A stretch of 12,882 nucleotides of DNA, taken from positions 1 through 12,882 of the forward strand of contig JAZGGH010000078.1 in NCBI GenBank assembly GCA_036480335.1, written 5' to 3'. The first letter of the stretch is position 1, and the number at the start of each line of letters is the position of its first letter. The notes under the pieces are model-generated. The model saw nothing but the letters and a program-made list of their open reading frames with translations. It ran no database searches and was not told the DNA's origin. Shown in pieces: positions 10,126 to 12,882 of the stretch. The DNA is from JAZGER01 sp036480335 (GTDB lineage: Bacteria > Pseudomonadota > Gammaproteobacteria > DSM-19610). The translations under genes and the position numbers were made by a program.

Positions 10126-12882
10126 ATGCGGAGATTATTCGCAATTGGTTTAATGATCGTCAGCAGCATTGTATCCACCCGTATGATCGCAGGCCCTGCC
10201 TGTAGCGGAAATCATTTGCTCGAAAAGACTTTCAACAGTGGGGCAAAATGGCAAATGTGCTGGGAGCACAGACAACGTGAAGGGATTCTCTTACACGATA
10301 TATTTTATACACCGCCCCAGGGAACTGAAAGGCGTATTTTTAATCAGGCCAACATTGCTCAGATCCATGTGCCATACGATGATAACGGTGCACGTTATCA
10401 CGATGTTAGTGACTATGGACTGGGCGGGGACTACATGAATGACATCCAGTCCGCTGATTGTCCGGGTGGTGCGCGGCGTGGAGAAAATGGTAAGAATTTG
10501 ATTTGTACTCTTACTCGTGAGCGCAATCATGCGCATGCCCATCATTCTGGTAGTACGGATGAACATAAAATGGGGCAGTATTTTGAAGTGTTCAGTGTGA
10601 CACATGTGGGTGCGTATAATTATATGCCAACCTGGCGATTCAACGATGATGGAAGTATGGAGATCGCCATGGGTGCCACGGGTAGCCTGCAACGCTACAG
10701 AACAGGTTCAAACTATCAGTCAAGTGGATGGTTGCTGGACTCAAGTAATCGCTATGGCGTTTCACATTTACACAATTACTACTGGCGCCTGGATTTTGAT
10801 CTTGGTGTAGATGCAAATGATGATATGGTGGAGCAAATTGAATTTGTCAGTCAGTCTGGCAATGCCTCTCGAAAGAAGCTTATTACCCGATTTTCAACTG
10901 AAGTGGCCCGTTCCATCGCGCCGAAACGCTACCGTTCCTGGCGGATTCGAGATGGCGCACATACCAATGCTAATGGCCATGCTATTTCCTATGAGATCGA
11001 GCCATTATTAACAGGGCATCGAGATGAAGGCCCATCTTATGAGCCATGGACAAAAAATGATTTTTACGTCACGGTGAATAAGAGTTGTGAAAAGTATGCC
11101 TCGCATAATCCAACAATAAACAATTGTGCCGATAATCTGGCAGAGTTTGTCAATGGTCATTCATTGAATGGCAAAGATCTGGTTATTTGGTATGGCATGA
11201 CATTTCACCATATTCCCCGTGACGAAGACGAACCAAAAATGCATGCGCATTGGAACAGTTTCAAGATTGTTCCCCGGAATGTGACAAGCAAAAATCCCCT
11301 GGCTGACGGTTCGATACCTGCTAATAGTCCACCGGTACTGACAATGCCAGCCGACCAGAATGACATGGCCGGTGGTAGTGTTTCTCTGACTTTGGCAGCG
11401 ACTGATAATGATGCTGATGGGCTAACCTTCTCAGCTACAAATCTGCCTGACGGTTTGTTGATATCAAATGATGGAGTGATATCCGGTACGCTTACCACGG
11501 CCGGTATTTTTCAGGTGTCGATTGTAGTCAATGATGGTTTGGCTACTGATCAGGGCACATTCAAATGGACTGTCCAGTCTACCAGCAGCGGCAGTTGTCA
11601 GATTTACGCATCCACTAATATACCTGTAGCAATCAGTAGCAGTGGGACACCATTGATAAAATCTGTGCTGAATATTGCCAACAGCGGAACAATCACTGAC
11701 GTCAACGTGCTAAACCTGAAAGGTAGTCATACCTATATATCTGATCTGGACTTTACGCTTTCCAGTCCAGCGGGAACAGCCGTCAAAATTATTGCCAGTT
11801 CCTGTGGTAGCGCGGATAATTTCAACCTTGCGCTGGACGACCAGGCGGCTTCCGCTAATTGGCCTTGCCCACCGATAGATGGTGCGCGATACAAACCTTC
11901 TAATTCAATTGCCATATTTATTGGACAACAAAGTAGCGGTCAGTGGGAATTATCTATACAGGATGGCACCAATCAGGATGGAGGAAGTCTAGATAGCTGG
12001 TCGCTGGAAATCTGTATGGATTCAAATACGGTCAATCAGCCGCCTGTGATCACCAATCCAGGTAATCAGGGGGGAATGGTCGGCGATTCCATTTCATTTA
12101 CTGTCAGCGCCAGTGATCCTGATAATGACCCGTTGACATACACTGCGGTGGGATTACCGTCCGGCATGCAGATTCAGACAACCACCGGTGTTATTTCCGG
12201 TACGCTGGATCAAAACAGTGCTGGCCCTTACAGCGTCTCAGTCACGGTTTCAGATGGCCAGCATTCAGACAGTGTTGGTTTTGGCTGGCTGGTAGAAATG
12301 CCGACTACAGTGAATCCCGAGTGTGGAGAACCTGTCATTGATAGCGCTGCTGATCAGGCTCTCTTCCTCTGGAAAGACTGCGGCACAGGGCAATGGCATA
12401 TGCGTGCTCCCGGCGGTGGCAGTACGACTGGATTACAGCACAGTGGTTCGATCAATTCCCCCAATGGTTTTGATACCTATACGGCTTATAGTCTTGAAAG
12501 CAGTGATTCACTGACGCTGTCAGCCAATGGTCAGCAACTGGACTATACAATGAAGATCTGGTTAAGCGGTGAAGATGGTCTTGATTTCGTACCGGGAGCC
12601 AATGCCTGTTTCGATGCAACGCGCTCAACCACTCCAGTTTTACTGGGAACAAACAGGCAACCAGTCACTATGGCAATCAATCTCGATACTTTGGGAAGTT
12701 GTCAGACGACACCACCACCTGTTGATGCATGTGGAGAACCTGTCATTGATAGCGCTGCTGATCAGGCTCTCTTCCTCTGGAAAGACTGCGGGACAGGGCA
12801 ATGGCATATGCGTGCTCCCGGCGGTGGCAGTACGACTGGATTACAGCACAGTGGTTCGATCAATTCCCCCAATGGTTTTGAT
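10126..12882 (+). CDS. Exported copper amine oxidase with P-domain, Ig-like domains and C-terminal repeats (partial, runs off window)
   Basis: An open frame of 919 codons without a stop; the C-terminus lies outside the window. It has a signal peptide with the same IA-GPAC junction as its neighbour and an AAGGTGA Shine-Dalgarno five bases before ATG 10126. Domains: CuAO catalytic domain (about 24-386), Ig/cadherin-like He_PIG-type domain (400-483), proprotein-convertase P-domain (491-630, with LSSPAGTAVKI, then GQWELSIQD and GSLDSWSLEIC), a second He_PIG-like domain (637-723) and 136-residue repeats from C733. Catalytic-site candidates are D93 in the YHDVSDYGLG segment, Y164 in VGAYNYMPTW, copper His H214 and H216 in HLHNYYWRLDFD, and H362 in FHHIPRDEDEP. 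Asn before the cofactor Tyr is Ala and the following Asp/Glu is Asn, which is atypical. A His-rich stretch lies at 135-147. It likely oxidises primary amines outside the cell; the substrate is unknown. Confidence 0.85.
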   Translation, partial: MRRLFAIGLMIVSSIVSTRMIAGPACSGNHLLEKTFNSGAKWQMCWEHRQREGILLHDIFYTPPQGTERRIFNQANIAQIHVPYDDNGARYHDVSDYGLGGDYMNDIQSADCPGGARRGENGKNLICTLTRERNHAHAHHSGSTDEHKMGQYFEVFSVTHVGAYNYMPTWRFNDDGSMEIAMGATGSLQRYRTGSNYQSSGWLLDSSNRYGVSHLHNYYWRLDFDLGVDANDDMVEQIEFVSQSGNASRKKLITRFSTEVARSIAPKRYRSWRIRDGAHTNANGHAISYEIEPLLTGHRDEGPSYEPWTKNDFYVTVNKSCEKYASHNPTINNCADNLAEFVNGHSLNGKDLVIWYGMTFHHIPRDEDEPKMHAHWNSFKIVPRNVTSKNPLADGSIPANSPPVLTMPADQNDMAGGSVSLTLAATDNDADGLTFSATNLPDGLLISNDGVISGTLTTAGIFQVSIVVNDGLATDQGTFKWTVQSTSSGSCQIYASTNIPVAISSSGTPLIKSVLNIANSGTITDVNVLNLKGSHTYISDLDFTLSSPAGTAVKIIASSCGSADNFNLALDDQAASANWPCPPIDGARYKPSNSIAIFIGQQSSGQWELSIQDGTNQDGGSLDSWSLEICMDSNTVNQPPVITNPGNQGGMVGDSISFTVSASDPDNDPLTYTAVGLPSGMQIQTTTGVISGTLDQNSAGPYSVSVTVSDGQHSDSVGFGWLVEMPTTVNPECGEPVIDSAADQALFLWKDCGTGQWHMRAPGGGSTTGLQHSGSINSPNGFDTYTAYSLESSDSLTLSANGQQLDYTMKIWLSGEDGLDFVPGANACFDATRSTTPVLLGTNRQPVTMAINLDTLGSCQTTPPPVDACGEPVIDSAADQALFLWKDCGTGQWHMRAPGGGSTTGLQHSGSINSPNGFD
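12322..12729 (+). repeat. Copy 1 of a 408-bp in-frame tandem repeat
   Basis: This unit encodes residues 733-868 of the CuAO-like protein: CGEPVIDSAADQALFLWKDC, then GTGQWHMRAPGGG, a strand-rich middle, then an SCQTTPPPVDA linker. The domain has several Cys and alternating hydrophobic strands, consistent with a disulfide-stabilised beta-sandwich. I do not recognise its family. It repeats immediately, with a period of exactly 136 codons. Confidence 0.9.
12730..12882 (+). repeat. Copy 2 (partial) of the 408-bp in-frame tandem repeat
   Basis: The first 153 bases of the second unit are in the window. They match copy 1 at all but one position: the third base of a Gly codon (C at 12384, G at 12792), so the proteins are identical here. 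The identity implies recent duplication or gene conversion, and more copies probably follow. Confidence 0.9.

Noticed and set aside
10291..10692. A 133-codon antisense frame opposite the CuAO catalytic domain
   Set aside because: It is rich in His, Met, Thr and Ile as expected from reading conserved codons backwards, has no domain sense, and the plus strand has clear conserved motifs here.
11205..11498. A 97-codon minus-strand frame opposite the CuAO to Ig-like junction
   Set aside because: It lies opposite an uninterrupted plus-strand frame with recognisable domains and has no independent start signal or motif.

Overview
The window looks like chromosomal DNA of a gammaproteobacterium, perhaps aquatic or marine. 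This rests on gene style (an AzoR/DUF4188 operon, an acetolactate synthase-like/aldehyde dehydrogenase/FMN glutamate synthase-like cluster, Sec-secreted multidomain proteins), strong sigma-70 and Shine-Dalgarno signals and moderate GC. I cannot name the genus. No rRNA, tRNA or CRISPR array was seen.

Layout. (1) 1-1177 is an accessory patch. An IS3-family element enters from the left edge with orfA on the minus strand and a likely outer end near 125. It is followed by an ankyrin-like gene whose frame breaks at a run of eight A (173-543), then a tightly coupled DUF6883-like/DUF4926-like pair (627-1177). The patch reads as a toxin/immunity-type cassette. (2) 1268-2947 is a small regulon: a TetR regulator, an AzoR-like flavin quinone/azo reductase and a DUF4188 protein. 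The same palindrome (GTTAAC-N3-GTTAAC) sits before tetR, touching its start codon, and before azoR. (3) 3004-7717 on the minus strand is a metabolic cluster transcribed from a promoter near 7800: aldehyde dehydrogenase, acetolactate synthase-like ThDP enzyme, then a membrane-anchored FMN/[3Fe-4S] glutamate synthase-like protein. (4) 7718-8134 is a divergent control region with a minus-strand promoter overlapped by a palindrome and, for the plus strand, an exact-consensus sigma-70 promoter and a leader of about 115 nt. (5) 8135-12882 is a plus-strand operon of three exported proteins and runs off the window.

The third part of that operon is the most interesting. Genes two and three both carry a stand-alone copper amine oxidase (CuAO) catalytic domain. 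The gene-three protein keeps the likely cofactor Tyr (Y164), the catalytic Asp (D93) and the three copper His (H214, H216, H362), and continues into an Ig/cadherin-like domain, a proprotein-convertase P-domain, a second Ig/cadherin-like domain and nearly identical 136-residue tandem repeats. The gene-two paralogue keeps the Tyr but has lost the HxH copper pair and the Asp, so it is probably a pseudoenzyme. Gene one encodes a small exported protein that may correspond to the N-terminal accessory domains of ordinary CuAOs. Together these suggest an undescribed split, secreted amine-oxidase system with one active and one inactive catalytic-type subunit and an adhesive or scaffold-like tail. That assignment is by eye from motifs and needs profile or structure confirmation.
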